From positions 434,001 to 498,000 of the forward strand of contig CAVQMN010000008.1 of assembly GCA_963713625.1 (NCBI GenBank): DNA of 64,000 bases, in the 5' to 3' direction. The DNA comes from Bog-756 sp963713625 (GTDB taxonomy: Bacteria; Actinomycetota; Acidimicrobiia; Acidimicrobiales; RAAP-2). Under the pieces are notes generated by a model. The model had not been told where the DNA came from. It saw nothing but the letters and a program-made list of their open reading frames with translations, and did not search any database. Made by a program: the position numbers and the translations under genes. Every line of letters begins with the position of its first letter. Position 1 is the first letter of the stretch. This document shows positions 16,548 to 24,849 of this stretch, piece by piece.

Positions 16548-17572
16548 TGACTCGGAGCCGCGCACCCGATGCGACGCTGTCCCGACGGTCTGCCCCGGCC
16601 CGGCCACGTGAGGGCACGATCCGTGCCTCGCTGTTGGTGGCCATCGTCGCCGGGGTGTTCGCCCTGAGCGGGGGCGGCGGAATGGTGCCGGCCCTGACCG
16701 TTGCGTCCGCCGGAGCCGATCCCGCCGGGCCGTGCTCGAGCGGGGTCATCGTGGCCGCCGACTTCGCGCCGTGGGGCGGGGACATCAACAGTGTCTGTGA
16801 TGTGTCCGTGCCGGCCAACGCCTCCGTGGCGTTGGTGGTCGCCAAGTTCCACCCGACCGGCGTCGCCGAATACGGAGGACTGGCCTTCATCTGCCAGATC
16901 GCCGGCGACCCACCCCACGACAGCTGCGCGACCACGCCACCGGCCAGCGCCTACTGGTCTTTCTGGTATGCCAAACCGGGCAGCGACACCTGGTCCTACA
17001 GTCAGTTGGGTCCGGAGAATCTCCATCCGCAGTCCGGAAGCGCGGAGGCCTGGGTCTTCGGAGGAAACTCCGGTTCCAGCCCGCCCCGGTCGTTCCCGTC
17101 GCCGGACGCCTTACGGACGGCCAACGCCCGGACGGGCACGACGACCACCACCCGGCCGGCATCGACGCCGACCTCCACGACTCCACCCGGTGCGGCGACA
17201 ACCACACCATCCACGGCGCTCTCCCCGGCGGGTGCCGATGGGAACGGTGGCACCTCGGCCGGTGGCACCTCGGCCGGCGGGGTTGCAGCCACGACGCCGG
17301 CTACGACCGCGGACAGACCCACCGCTACCTCGGGAAGGACAAGACCCGACCCGGCGACGGCCACCGGGGCGGGCACCGTGGGCCCACGCGCCGCCGGCCG
17401 GACCCCCACCACCCCGACGGCAGGGATTCCCAAGATCGTCGACGCCGCCCCCGCACTGACCGACCCGCCACCCCCCAGCTCACCGCTTCCCTTCGTGATC
17501 GGCGCCGCCGTGGTGCTGGCGCTCGGTGCCACCGGCGGGCTCATCGCCTGGCGGCGACGGAGGACCGGTTGA
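16547..17572 (+). CDS. Secreted, membrane-anchored DUF4430/transcobalamin-like protein of the B12 operon
   Basis: The 341-residue protein has an N-terminal signal helix (ASLLVAIVAGVFALSG, about 28-43). A folded domain (about 62-175) contains IVAADFAPWGGDINSVC, LAFICQIAG, TTPPASAYWSFWYA and WSYSQLG. A long Thr/Ala/Pro-rich stalk (about 190-305) follows, then a C-terminal membrane helix with an RRRR stop-transfer. The cysteine-containing domain resembles DUF4430, the fold of the C-terminal domain of transcobalamin. With the B12 riboswitch upstream and a 4-bp overlap (TTGA) with the ECF T subunit downstream, a surface receptor for corrinoids is a reasonable inference; it is not shown by sequence alone. 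The GTG start overlaps the leader ORF stop. Confidence 0.75.
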   Translation: MTRSRAPDATLSRRSAPARPREGTIRASLLVAIVAGVFALSGGGGMVPALTVASAGADPAGPCSSGVIVAADFAPWGGDINSVCDVSVPANASVALVVAKFHPTGVAEYGGLAFICQIAGDPPHDSCATTPPASAYWSFWYAKPGSDTWSYSQLGPENLHPQSGSAEAWVFGGNSGSSPPRSFPSPDALRTANARTGTTTTTRPASTPTSTTPPGAATTTPSTALSPAGADGNGGTSAGGTSAGGVAATTPATTADRPTATSGRTRPDPATATGAGTVGPRAAGRTPTTPTAGIPKIVDAAPALTDPPPPSSPLPFVIGAAVVLALGATGGLIAWRRRRTG

Positions 17573-18789
17573 CCGTGATCGCTCCCGCCCGGCGCTGGAG
17601 CCTGGCCCGCGGACGACGCGTCCCACGGACACTCCATCCCGTGGCGTGGTGGATCTGGGCCCTCGGACTGGCCACCGCGGCCAGCACGACCACCAATCCC
17701 CTCCTGCTCCTCCTGGTGCTCGCCGTGCTCGGCGTGGTGGTGGCCCACTGCCGCAGTGACGCGCCGTGGGCCCGGGCCTTCAAGTACTACCTCTACCTCG
17801 CGCTCACCGTCGTGGTGCTCCGGGTGGCGTTCCGCTCCATCTTCGGTGGCGACATCGACGCCGCCAATGCCCATGTGCTCTTCCATCTTCCCCGGATACC
17901 CCTCCCCTCGTGGATGGCCGGCGTCCAGCTCGGCGGCCCGGTGACCTTGGAGGGGACGTTGGCGGCCCTCTACGACGGCCTCCGTCTCGGATGCCTCCTC
18001 TGTTGCCTGGGGGCGGCCAACGCGCTGGCCAACCCCAAGCGTGCCCTGCGCGTCCTGCCGGGGGCGCTGTACGAACTCGGGGTCGCCGTCGTCGTCTCGC
18101 TCAGCGTCGCCCCACAGCTGGTGGAGAGCGTGCAGCGTGTCCGCCGGGCCCGCAAGCTCAGAGGCGGAACGAGCCGGGGCTTCCACGCCGTCCGCAGTAT
18201 CTGCATCCCGGTCATGGAAGACGCGTTGGAGCGCTCACTGCGGTTGGCTGCGGCCATGGACTCGCGTGGGTACGGCCGAACCGGGGGAGCTTCCCGTCAG
18301 ACGCGTCGGGTGACGGGCGCCCTGCTCGTCCTCGGAATGTTCGGCTTGTGCATCGGGGCCTACGGGCTGCTCGATGCCTCCGCCCCCGGCCCCCTCGGCG
18401 TTCCGGCCCTGGCGGCGGGCGCCGTGCTGTGCTGCCTCGGACTGGCCGTCGGCAGCCGCCGTGTCGGATGCACGCAGTACCGTCCCGACCCCTGGCGGGC
18501 CCCCGAATGGATCGTGGCCGCATCCGGCGTCGTCCCGGCCGTCGTGCTCCTCGCCGGGACCGGTCTCAGCCCCTCGGCCCTCAACCCGTCGGTCACCCCA
18601 CTGGCCTGGCCGTCGATGCCCCTGGTTCCGGCCCTGGCCATCGCCGTGGCCGCCCTGGCCGCCGTGGCCGCTCCCCCGGCGGTCCGGGCGGCGGCGACCG
18701 CGGTTCGCACCGATTCCTTCCCGCCGGCGGAACCACCGGTGACGGCCGGTTCTGATGCCGTTCCGCCGCGAATCGACGTACCGGCGTGA
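17569..18789 (+). CDS. ECF transporter T component (EcfT/CbiQ family)
   Basis: The 406-residue membrane protein has about eight hydrophobic segments. The coupling-helix Ala/Asp-Arg-Gly motifs of EcfT proteins are visible in VRRARKLRGG and LAAAMDSRGYGR (about 225-250), which contact the two ATPase domains. It is the transmembrane coupling subunit of an energy-coupling factor importer. The TTG start is chosen because GGAGG lies 5 nt upstream and it overlaps the previous stop as TTGA; a GTG at 17575 is the alternative. The C-terminus has extra helices and an Ala-rich tail, so it is longer than the usual 250-270 residues. Genes before and after overlap it by 4 bp. Confidence 0.88.
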   Translation: MTVIAPARRWSLARGRRVPRTLHPVAWWIWALGLATAASTTTNPLLLLLVLAVLGVVVAHCRSDAPWARAFKYYLYLALTVVVLRVAFRSIFGGDIDAANAHVLFHLPRIPLPSWMAGVQLGGPVTLEGTLAALYDGLRLGCLLCCLGAANALANPKRALRVLPGALYELGVAVVVSLSVAPQLVESVQRVRRARKLRGGTSRGFHAVRSICIPVMEDALERSLRLAAAMDSRGYGRTGGASRQTRRVTGALLVLGMFGLCIGAYGLLDASAPGPLGVPALAAGAVLCCLGLAVGSRRVGCTQYRPDPWRAPEWIVAASGVVPAVVLLAGTGLSPSALNPSVTPLAWPSMPLVPALAIAVAALAAVAAPPAVRAAATAVRTDSFPPAEPPVTAGSDAVPPRIDVPA

Positions 18790-20417
18790 TCGAGTTCGAC
18801 CAGGTATCGGTTACCTATACCGGCGCCGGGCATCCCGCCATCCGGGATGTGTGCCTGCGGGTCGACGAAGGCGAGCTGGCCCTGGTCGTCGGTCGGACCG
18901 GGGTGGGCAAGTCGACCCTGCTCGGCGCCATCAACGGGCTGGTGCCGCACTTCACCGGTGGGACGTTGGCCGGACGGGTGACCGTGGACGGTCGGGACAC
19001 CCGTACCCACCCGCCCCGGGAACTGGCCGACGTGGTCGGGGTGGTCGGTCAGGACCCCGTCTCCGGTTTCGTGACCGACACCGTCGAAGAAGAGCTCGCC
19101 TACGGGATGGAGCAGTTGGCCGTACCGCCCGAGGTCATGCGCAAGCGGGTCGAAGAGATGCTCGACCTGCTCGGTATCGCCGAGCTGCGCGACCGTCCGC
19201 TCTACCAACTCTCGGGCGGGCAGCAGCAGCGGGTCGCCATCGGTTCGGTCCTGACCGCGCATCCGAGGATCCTGGTTCTCGACGAACCCACCTCGGCGCT
19301 GGACCCCAACGCCGCCGAAGAGGTTCTGGCCGCCATCACCCGGCTCGTCCACGACCTCGGGGTGACCGTGGTGCTGGCCGAGCACCGACTCGAGCGTGTC
19401 GTCCAGTACGCGGATCGGATCATCGAGATCAAGGCGGACGGCACCGTGGCTGCCGGTGCCCCCGACGTCATGCTGCGCACGACCGAGGTGGCCCCGCCGG
19501 TCGTCGAGCTCGGCCGTCTGGCCGGGTGGGACCCACTCCCCCTCTCGGTCCGGGATGCCCGCCGGGTCGCGGCTCCGCTCCGGGACCGGCTCGCGCCGAT
19601 ACCGCTTCCGCCCCCGCCCCGGGCCACGCCGCATTGTCCGGGTCCCACCCTGCTGCGGGCCCGCAACGTGGTCGTCCGCTACGGCCCCGTCATCGCCGTG
19701 CGGGGTGTCGACCTCGATTTGGCCGGGGGCGAAGTCACCGCCCTGATGGGGCGCAACGGGTCGGGGAAATCGTCACTGCTGTGGGCCCTCCAGGGTTCGG
19801 GTCCGCGTCAGACCGGCACGGTCGACATCGGCGGCGTCGATCCGGCATCGCTGGCGCCGGGCAAGGCCCGGGGTCTTGTCGGCCTCGTCCCCCAGACTCC
19901 CGCGGACCTGCTGTTCCTCGACAGTGTGGGCGAAGAGTGCGACGAGGCCGACCGGGAGTCGAACCCCAACGGCCTCCCGTCGGTCACCGCCAGAACGCTG
20001 CTCGACCGCCTCACGCCGGGCATCGTGTCCGACATCCATCCCCGGGACCTCTCCGAAGGCCAGCGCCTCTCGCTGGTCCTGGCCGTACAGCTGGCCGCGG
20101 CACCGGACGTCGTCCTGCTCGATGAACCCACCCGTGGCCTCGACTACCCGGCCAAGCGATCGTTCATCGCCATCCTCGACCAGCTGGTGGCCGAGGGCCG
20201 CTCCGTCGTCGTCTCCACCCATGATGTCGAGTTCGCCGCCGCCGCCGCCGACCGGGTCGTGGTGATGGCCACCGGCGACATCGTGGCCGACGGTCCGACC
20301 GCCGACGTGATGGTGGCGTCGCCCGCCTTCGCCCCCCAGACATCGAAGATCCTGTCCCCGCTGCGGTACCTGACCATGGGCCAGGTGGCCGAGGCGTACA
20401 CGGGGGCGGGACGATGA
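18786..20417 (+). CDS. ECF transporter ATPase, two fused ABC domains (EcfA-EcfA')
   Basis: The 543-residue protein holds two nucleotide-binding domains. The first has Walker A GRTGVGKST (about 36-44), Q-loop GQDP, signature LSGGQQQR, Walker B ILVLDEPTSALD and switch His in AEHRLE. The second has Walker A GRNGSGKSS (about 322-330), the variant signature LSEGQRLS, Walker B VVLLDEPTRGLD and His in STHDVEF. The fused pair powers uptake by the T and S components in the same operon. The GTG start overlaps the T-component stop as GTGA, and the stop overlaps the S component as ATGA. Fusion of A and A' is common in actinomycete ECF systems. Confidence 0.95.
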   Translation: MIEFDQVSVTYTGAGHPAIRDVCLRVDEGELALVVGRTGVGKSTLLGAINGLVPHFTGGTLAGRVTVDGRDTRTHPPRELADVVGVVGQDPVSGFVTDTVEEELAYGMEQLAVPPEVMRKRVEEMLDLLGIAELRDRPLYQLSGGQQQRVAIGSVLTAHPRILVLDEPTSALDPNAAEEVLAAITRLVHDLGVTVVLAEHRLERVVQYADRIIEIKADGTVAAGAPDVMLRTTEVAPPVVELGRLAGWDPLPLSVRDARRVAAPLRDRLAPIPLPPPPRATPHCPGPTLLRARNVVVRYGPVIAVRGVDLDLAGGEVTALMGRNGSGKSSLLWALQGSGPRQTGTVDIGGVDPASLAPGKARGLVGLVPQTPADLLFLDSVGEECDEADRESNPNGLPSVTARTLLDRLTPGIVSDIHPRDLSEGQRLSLVLAVQLAAAPDVVLLDEPTRGLDYPAKRSFIAILDQLVAEGRSVVVSTHDVEFAAAAADRVVVMATGDIVADGPTADVMVASPAFAPQTSKILSPLRYLTMGQVAEAYTGAGR

Positions 20418-21307
20418 TCAGGGCGACGGTGGCCATCCGCACCGGGCTGCGCACGCGGGTGGTGATCGCCATGGCCTCGTTCATCGGGTTGGTGGCCTTC
20501 CTGTGGCCGTTCGTCGTCGCTCCCGGCAAGGTCGGGGACACCACCATGGCCCCGCTCATGTTCGGCGCACTGCTGATCCTGGTGCTGGCCGTCATCATCG
20601 CCGAGATCGCCGACGGCGGCATCGACGCCAAGGCCATCGCCATGCTCGGCGTCCTGTCCGCCATCGGTGCCGCCCTGCGTCCACTGGGCGCCGGCACCGC
20701 CGGCATCGAGACGGTGTTCTTCACCCTCGTCATCGCCGGGCGGGTCTTCGGCTCCGGATTCGGCTTCACCCTCGGCTGCACGACGTTGTTCGCCTCCGCC
20801 CTCATCACCGGGGGGGTGGGCCCGTGGATGCCGTACCAGATGTTCGGGTGTGCCTGGGTGGGGCTGCTGGCCGGACTCCTCCCACCGGCCACGGGCCGGC
20901 GCGAGGTCCTCATGCTGGCCACCTACGGAGCCCTCTCCGGCTACCTCTTCGGGTTCCTGCTCAACCTGTCGTTCTGGCCCTTCTACCTCGACCCTTCCAG
21001 CAGCATCGCCTACCTGCCGGGTGCGTCACTGGCCGTCAACGTCCACCGCTACCTGATCTTCGACGCCACGACGTCGCTCGGGTGGGACACGGGCCGCGCC
21101 GTCACCACCTTCGTGTGCATCCTGCTCGTGGGACCGGCCATGCTGGCCACCTTCCGCCGGGCGGCACGCCGGGCCGCGTTCGAAGCACCGGTGACCTTCG
21201 CCGACCCAGCCGCACCCGATGCCACCGGGTCTGCGAGTGGTCAGCCCACCGCGGGAAGCGTCCTACCCGCCCCGGTCACCCGGAGGTGGCGCACCACGTC
21301 GCGGTAG
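20414..21307 (+). CDS. cbrT: ECF transporter S component, CbrT-like (predicted cobalamin)
   Basis: The 297-residue protein has six to seven hydrophobic helices with short loops, including IETVFFTLVIAGRVFGSGFG, GGVGPWMPYQMFG and GYLFGFLLNLSFWPFY. It is the membrane substrate-binding subunit. This segment pattern matches the actinobacterial CbrT-type S components, and the B12 riboswitch at the head of the operon supports cobalamin or a precursor as substrate; the substrate is otherwise inferred. The polar tail (last 45 residues) overlaps the 3' end of the convergent desaturase by 67 bp. The ATG overlaps the ATPase stop as ATGA. Confidence 0.82.
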   Translation: MIRATVAIRTGLRTRVVIAMASFIGLVAFLWPFVVAPGKVGDTTMAPLMFGALLILVLAVIIAEIADGGIDAKAIAMLGVLSAIGAALRPLGAGTAGIETVFFTLVIAGRVFGSGFGFTLGCTTLFASALITGGVGPWMPYQMFGCAWVGLLAGLLPPATGRREVLMLATYGALSGYLFGFLLNLSFWPFYLDPSSSIAYLPGASLAVNVHRYLIFDATTSLGWDTGRAVTTFVCILLVGPAMLATFRRAARRAAFEAPVTFADPAAPDATGSASGQPTAGSVLPAPVTRRWRTTSR

Positions 21308-22281
21308 GCGCGCCAGGGGCTCTGCTCGGTGTAGTCGATCCGATGCTCGGTGCAGAAGGGGCGCACGAGTTTCCGGGCCCGGCGCAGGTTGGCCCTGGGC
21401 ATGGTCGGGAAGAGGTGGTGCTCGATCTGGGTGTCCAGCCCGCCGAACAGGAAACCGGTGAACAAAGGGCCCGAGAGGTTCCGGGAGGTGACCACCTGCC
21501 GGCGCAGGAAGCCCAGCTCGTCACCGGGGACGAGCACGGGCATGCCCACGTGGTTGGTCAGAAAGCTGACCCCGAGGTAGAAGCCGAAGAGGGACTGGGT
21601 GACGGCGATGAACACCACGGCCCGGACCGGCGACAGCACGAGGAACGGCGCCACGAAGAAGACGCCGATGTGGACGGCGAGCAGCCCGGCCTCGGCCACC
21701 GCGGCGAGGTCCCGCCGACGCAGCAGGGCGGCGGCACTGGCCACGTGCATATTGAGGGCCTCGAGGAACAAGAGGGGCACGAGTAGGACGGCCTGGGCGC
21801 TGGCGTACAACCGGCCGACCCTCCCGAGGCCCAGGACCTGTTCGCGCGTGTAGACGAGCGCACCGGGGGCCATGTCCGGATCCTTCTCCGGCCGGTTGGT
21901 ATGGGCGTGGTGCCGGTTGTGCTTCGACAGCCACCACCCGAAGCTGAACCCGGTGAACAGGTTGGCGACGACCAGTCCGATGGCATCGTTGTGGCGCCGG
22001 CGGGTACAGATCTGGCGGTGACCCGCGTCGTGGCCGATGAAGCCCAACTGGGCGAGGACAAAGGCCAGTCCGACGGCGACACCGAGGTTCCACCACGAGT
22101 TGCCCAGAACGAGAGCGGTGACCACCAGGGCGAAGAGGGCGACGACCGTCGCGCTGATCTTCACCGTGTAGTAGCCGCGGCGACGGACCATCAGGCCGTC
22201 GTCGCGGACCTGACGCGAAAGCTCGGCGAAATCGTCGCGGCCGGTCGCCACCCGGGGTGCTGCCATGCTCTCTGCGTTCAT
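21241..22281 (-). CDS. Membrane fatty acid desaturase
   Basis: The 346-residue di-iron membrane enzyme has the three His boxes of acyl desaturases: HDAGH (about 84-88), HNRHHAHTN (about 120-128) and QIEHHLFP (about 287-294), separated by paired membrane helices. It introduces a double bond into an acyl chain using O2 and reduced ferredoxin or cytochrome. The third-box form QIEHH is typical of the linoleoyl/front-end and DesA3-like group rather than the stearoyl group, but position specificity is not predictable. No ferredoxin or cytochrome b5 domain is fused. The start is ATG 22281; a second Met at residue 6 is possible. Its 3' end overlaps the convergent S-component gene. Confidence 0.93.
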   Translation of the reverse strand: MNAESMAAPRVATGRDDFAELSRQVRDDGLMVRRRGYYTVKISATVVALFALVVTALVLGNSWWNLGVAVGLAFVLAQLGFIGHDAGHRQICTRRRHNDAIGLVVANLFTGFSFGWWLSKHNRHHAHTNRPEKDPDMAPGALVYTREQVLGLGRVGRLYASAQAVLLVPLLFLEALNMHVASAAALLRRRDLAAVAEAGLLAVHIGVFFVAPFLVLSPVRAVVFIAVTQSLFGFYLGVSFLTNHVGMPVLVPGDELGFLRRQVVTSRNLSGPLFTGFLFGGLDTQIEHHLFPTMPRANLRRARKLVRPFCTEHRIDYTEQSPWRAYRDVVRHLRVTGAGRTLPAVG

Positions 22282-22597
22282 GGGGGTGTCTCTCGTTCCG
22301 CACCCGGAGACCCGGACGGGTCCGGCGGCTCGGATGGGCAGCTCTCGATGGTGAAGGTCTAGATCTGGACTCTCGACCGCTTCACTTCCGAACGGACGTC
22401 GACCCCGTCAGCCGGGTGGCGGAGGCGGCGCGAGCGCAGCCAGCCGAACCGAAGATGACGGTCACACCCTACTGCCCGTGGCGTGCGGGCCCGGCGCGCC
22501 TCGCCCTGCCCTGGTCGGACAGGGGACGAAAACCCGGAAGGTCCGGCTGGTACCTGGGATACTGAGGCGGACCGGCGCCCACGGAAAGGAGGCTCGG
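22282..22597. other. Divergent intergenic interval, no gene seen
   Basis: About 316 bp separate the desaturase start from the DMT transporter start. Short frames here have no ribosome sites or recognisable residues. It presumably holds both promoters; an AGGTCTAGATCTGG stretch around 22357-22370 is slightly AT-richer than its surroundings, but no reliable -10/-35 pair stands out. The strong AAAGGAGG at 22585-22592 belongs to the transporter. Confidence 0.5.
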
Positions 22598-23482
22598 GTG
22601 GCCCAGATCATGGCCCTCCTTGCATCGATCTGCTTCGCCGCGGGCACGGTCCTCCAACAGGCAGGGACACTGCAGACCGAGGGTGGTGCGGACGACCCGC
22701 GCTTCCTCCTCCAGATCCTCCGTCGCCCGGTCTGGTTGGCCGGCGGCCTGCTGCAGGGCGGAGGGTGGATCCTGCAGGCTGCCGCTCTCGACCGGGGGTC
22801 GCTGGTGCTGGTCCAGTCGATCTGCACACTCAGCCTGGTCTTCGCCCTCCCCCTCGGCGTCCGGATCACCCATCAGCGGGTGGGTCGCCAGGAGGTCCTC
22901 GGGGCGGGAGCCGTGGTGGCCGGCATCATCGCGTTCGTCTGCGTGGCCCAACCCAGTTCGGGAACGGCCAACCCCGCGGCCGCGGCATGGTGGACCGCCG
23001 GTCTGCTGACCGTGGCGGTCATCGGGGTCCTCATGGGCCTCGGCTGGAGCGGGACCGGAGGTCGCCAGGCGCTGCTCTTCGGGTTGGCCGCCGGCTGCGC
23101 CTTCGCCTTCCAGGCCGCGGTGACCAAGGTCTTCGTGACCCACCTCCACCAGGGGCTCGTACCGATCCTTTCCTCGTGGACGACCTACGCCCTGATTGTC
23201 TCGGCCCTCCTGGGCTTCACGCTGCAACAGTCGGCCCTCAAGACGGGCGTGCTCGCTCCGGCCATGGCATCGAGCAACGCCATGACCCTTTTCGCCAGCA
23301 CGCTGCTCGGTGTCATCGTCTTCGACGAGACCCTGGCGCACGGCGACGGCCGCCTGGTCCCGGCGGTCCTCGGACTGGTGGTGGCCTTGTTCGGGGTCTC
23401 CACGCTCGCGGGAGAACAGCAACCCCAACCCGGCGGCCGGGCTGCAGACGGTTCCTTGCCGGCTCCGAGTCAGGGGGGCTGA
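22598..23482 (+). CDS. DMT-superfamily (EamA-like) transporter
   Basis: The 294-residue protein has nine to ten hydrophobic helices in two related halves, as in drug/metabolite transporters. The first half begins IMALLASICFAAGTVLQQAG; the second includes FVTHLHQGLVPILSSWTTY and SNAMTLFASTLLGVIVFDE. The frame is open further upstream, but GTG 22598 follows an AAAGGAGG by 5 nt and begins right at the first helix. It resembles the second DMT gene at 31199-32158. The transported compound is unknown. It is monocistronic; the esterase gene starts 76 bp downstream and could be co-transcribed. Confidence 0.88.
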   Translation: MAQIMALLASICFAAGTVLQQAGTLQTEGGADDPRFLLQILRRPVWLAGGLLQGGGWILQAAALDRGSLVLVQSICTLSLVFALPLGVRITHQRVGRQEVLGAGAVVAGIIAFVCVAQPSSGTANPAAAAWWTAGLLTVAVIGVLMGLGWSGTGGRQALLFGLAAGCAFAFQAAVTKVFVTHLHQGLVPILSSWTTYALIVSALLGFTLQQSALKTGVLAPAMASSNAMTLFASTLLGVIVFDETLAHGDGRLVPAVLGLVVALFGVSTLAGEQQPQPGGRAADGSLPAPSQGG

Positions 23483-23558
23483 GCAGCTCCAGGGCCGGGT
23501 CCGGGCGGGACGGCCGCCGATGTGCTTCGCTACTGCGGATGATCGAAAGAGCGGAGCC

Positions 23559-24698
23559 ATGATGGGAACGAACCGGAGGACCGGTGCCACCGCAGCGGTG
23601 GCCGTCGTGGGCCTGGTGGTCATCACGCTCTGCTCCGCCTGCTCGAGCTCTGGAACGGCGAGCCCGACCACCGCCGGGGCGACGGTCGGGGCGGCCTCCC
23701 CGGCCACCTCGGCCAAGATCGCCACCGGTGCTCCCGTTCCCTCCACCGGGTGCACCAGGCCCCAGAGCGGGCCGGTGACCAACCAGCGCCAGACCGTCGA
23801 CGTCGACGGAACCTCCCGCTGGTACCTCCTGAACACCCCCGCTCCCACCACGCCCGGTCCCACTCCGTCCACGGGGTCGTCCAAGGCCGGCGCGCCGATC
23901 CCCCGTCCTCTGGTGGTCGACATCCACGGCCTGGCCGAAGGGGCGGTCATCCACTCGGCGACCACCGGGTTCGGGGCGCTCGGACAGAAGGACGGTTTCG
24001 TGGCCGTCTTTCCCCAGGGCACCGGGACCCCCGTCCAGTGGGACACCTCGGCCACCACCAACCCCAATCCCGACCTCAAATTCTTCACCGCCATGCTGAA
24101 CCAGGTCGAAGCCCAGCTCTGCATCGACACCTCCCGGGTCTACGCCAGCGGGCTCTCCGATGGTTCGTTCATGGTCTCCCTCCTGGCCTGCACCATGTCG
24201 AACCGGTTCACCGCGGTGGCCGCGGTGTCAGGCCTGGTGGTCCCGAAACCGTGCCGACCGACCCGGCATGTTCCCGTCATCGCCTTCAACGGCACGGCTG
24301 ACCCCATCCTGTTCTTCAATGGCGGGGTGGGAACGGCCACCCTCAACCGGGTACTGGGCAACCGCGGGTCGTCATCTTCGACGTCGTCGTCGACCACCAC
24401 GGTGCCGATCCACGTCAACCTCAACGGACCGGGGTTCCCGGCCACGGTGAAGGCGTGGGCGCGCAAGGACGGGTGCGACCGGCGCGCCACCGACACCCGG
24501 ACATCGAGCCAGATCATCCTCCGGACCTACCGGTGCCCGGCCGGCACCGACGTCGAGTTCTACATCGTGATCGGTGGAGGCCATGCGTGGCCCGGCAGCA
24601 AGTTCAGCCAGGAGATCAGCTCCATCACCGGCTTCACCACCTTCCAGATCAACGCCACCGACGTGATCTGGGCCTTCTTCCAGCGCTTCCAGCTCTGA
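23559..24698 (+). CDS. Secreted lipoprotein esterase, LpqC/PHB-depolymerase family
   Basis: The 379-residue protein has a lipoprotein signal (VVGLVVITLCSAC, lipid-Cys near residue 29), a Ser/Thr/Pro-rich spacer, then an alpha/beta-hydrolase domain. Visible are PLVVDIHGLAEGA (oxyanion strand), catalytic Ser in YASGLSDGSFM, Asp in FNGTADPI and His in GGGHAWPG. The family includes poly(3-hydroxybutyrate) depolymerases, feruloyl esterases and mycobacterial LpqC. A Ser/Thr-rich insert lies near residue 270. The ATG pair at 23559/23562 follows GCGGAG. It likely acts at the outer face of the membrane; the ester substrate is unknown. A hairpin (24723-24739) follows the stop. Confidence 0.9.
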   Translation: MMGTNRRTGATAAVAVVGLVVITLCSACSSSGTASPTTAGATVGAASPATSAKIATGAPVPSTGCTRPQSGPVTNQRQTVDVDGTSRWYLLNTPAPTTPGPTPSTGSSKAGAPIPRPLVVDIHGLAEGAVIHSATTGFGALGQKDGFVAVFPQGTGTPVQWDTSATTNPNPDLKFFTAMLNQVEAQLCIDTSRVYASGLSDGSFMVSLLACTMSNRFTAVAAVSGLVVPKPCRPTRHVPVIAFNGTADPILFFNGGVGTATLNRVLGNRGSSSSTSSSTTTVPIHVNLNGPGFPATVKAWARKDGCDRRATDTRTSSQIILRTYRCPAGTDVEFYIVIGGGHAWPGSKFSQEISSITGFTTFQINATDVIWAFFQRFQL

Positions 24699-24722
24699 AC
24701 GAGCTGGATCCACCGACAACCG

Positions 24723-24739
24723 GGCTCCCTCGGGGAGCC
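24723..24739 (+). terminator. Hairpin terminator after the LpqC-like gene
   Basis: GGCTCCC and GGGAGCC form a perfect 7-bp stem with a TCG loop, 24 bp after the esterase stop. There is no T-run, in keeping with the hairpin-only terminators of high-GC actinomycetes. Confidence 0.5.
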
Positions 24740-24849
24740 ACCCGGCCCTGACCCCACTCGCCCGCCCGCCTCCGATGGCGGGCCCGAATGGCCGAATCTG
24801 TTGGCAGTTGGTCATTGACGCCATCGTCGGGGTGATGCACGCTGGCTCC

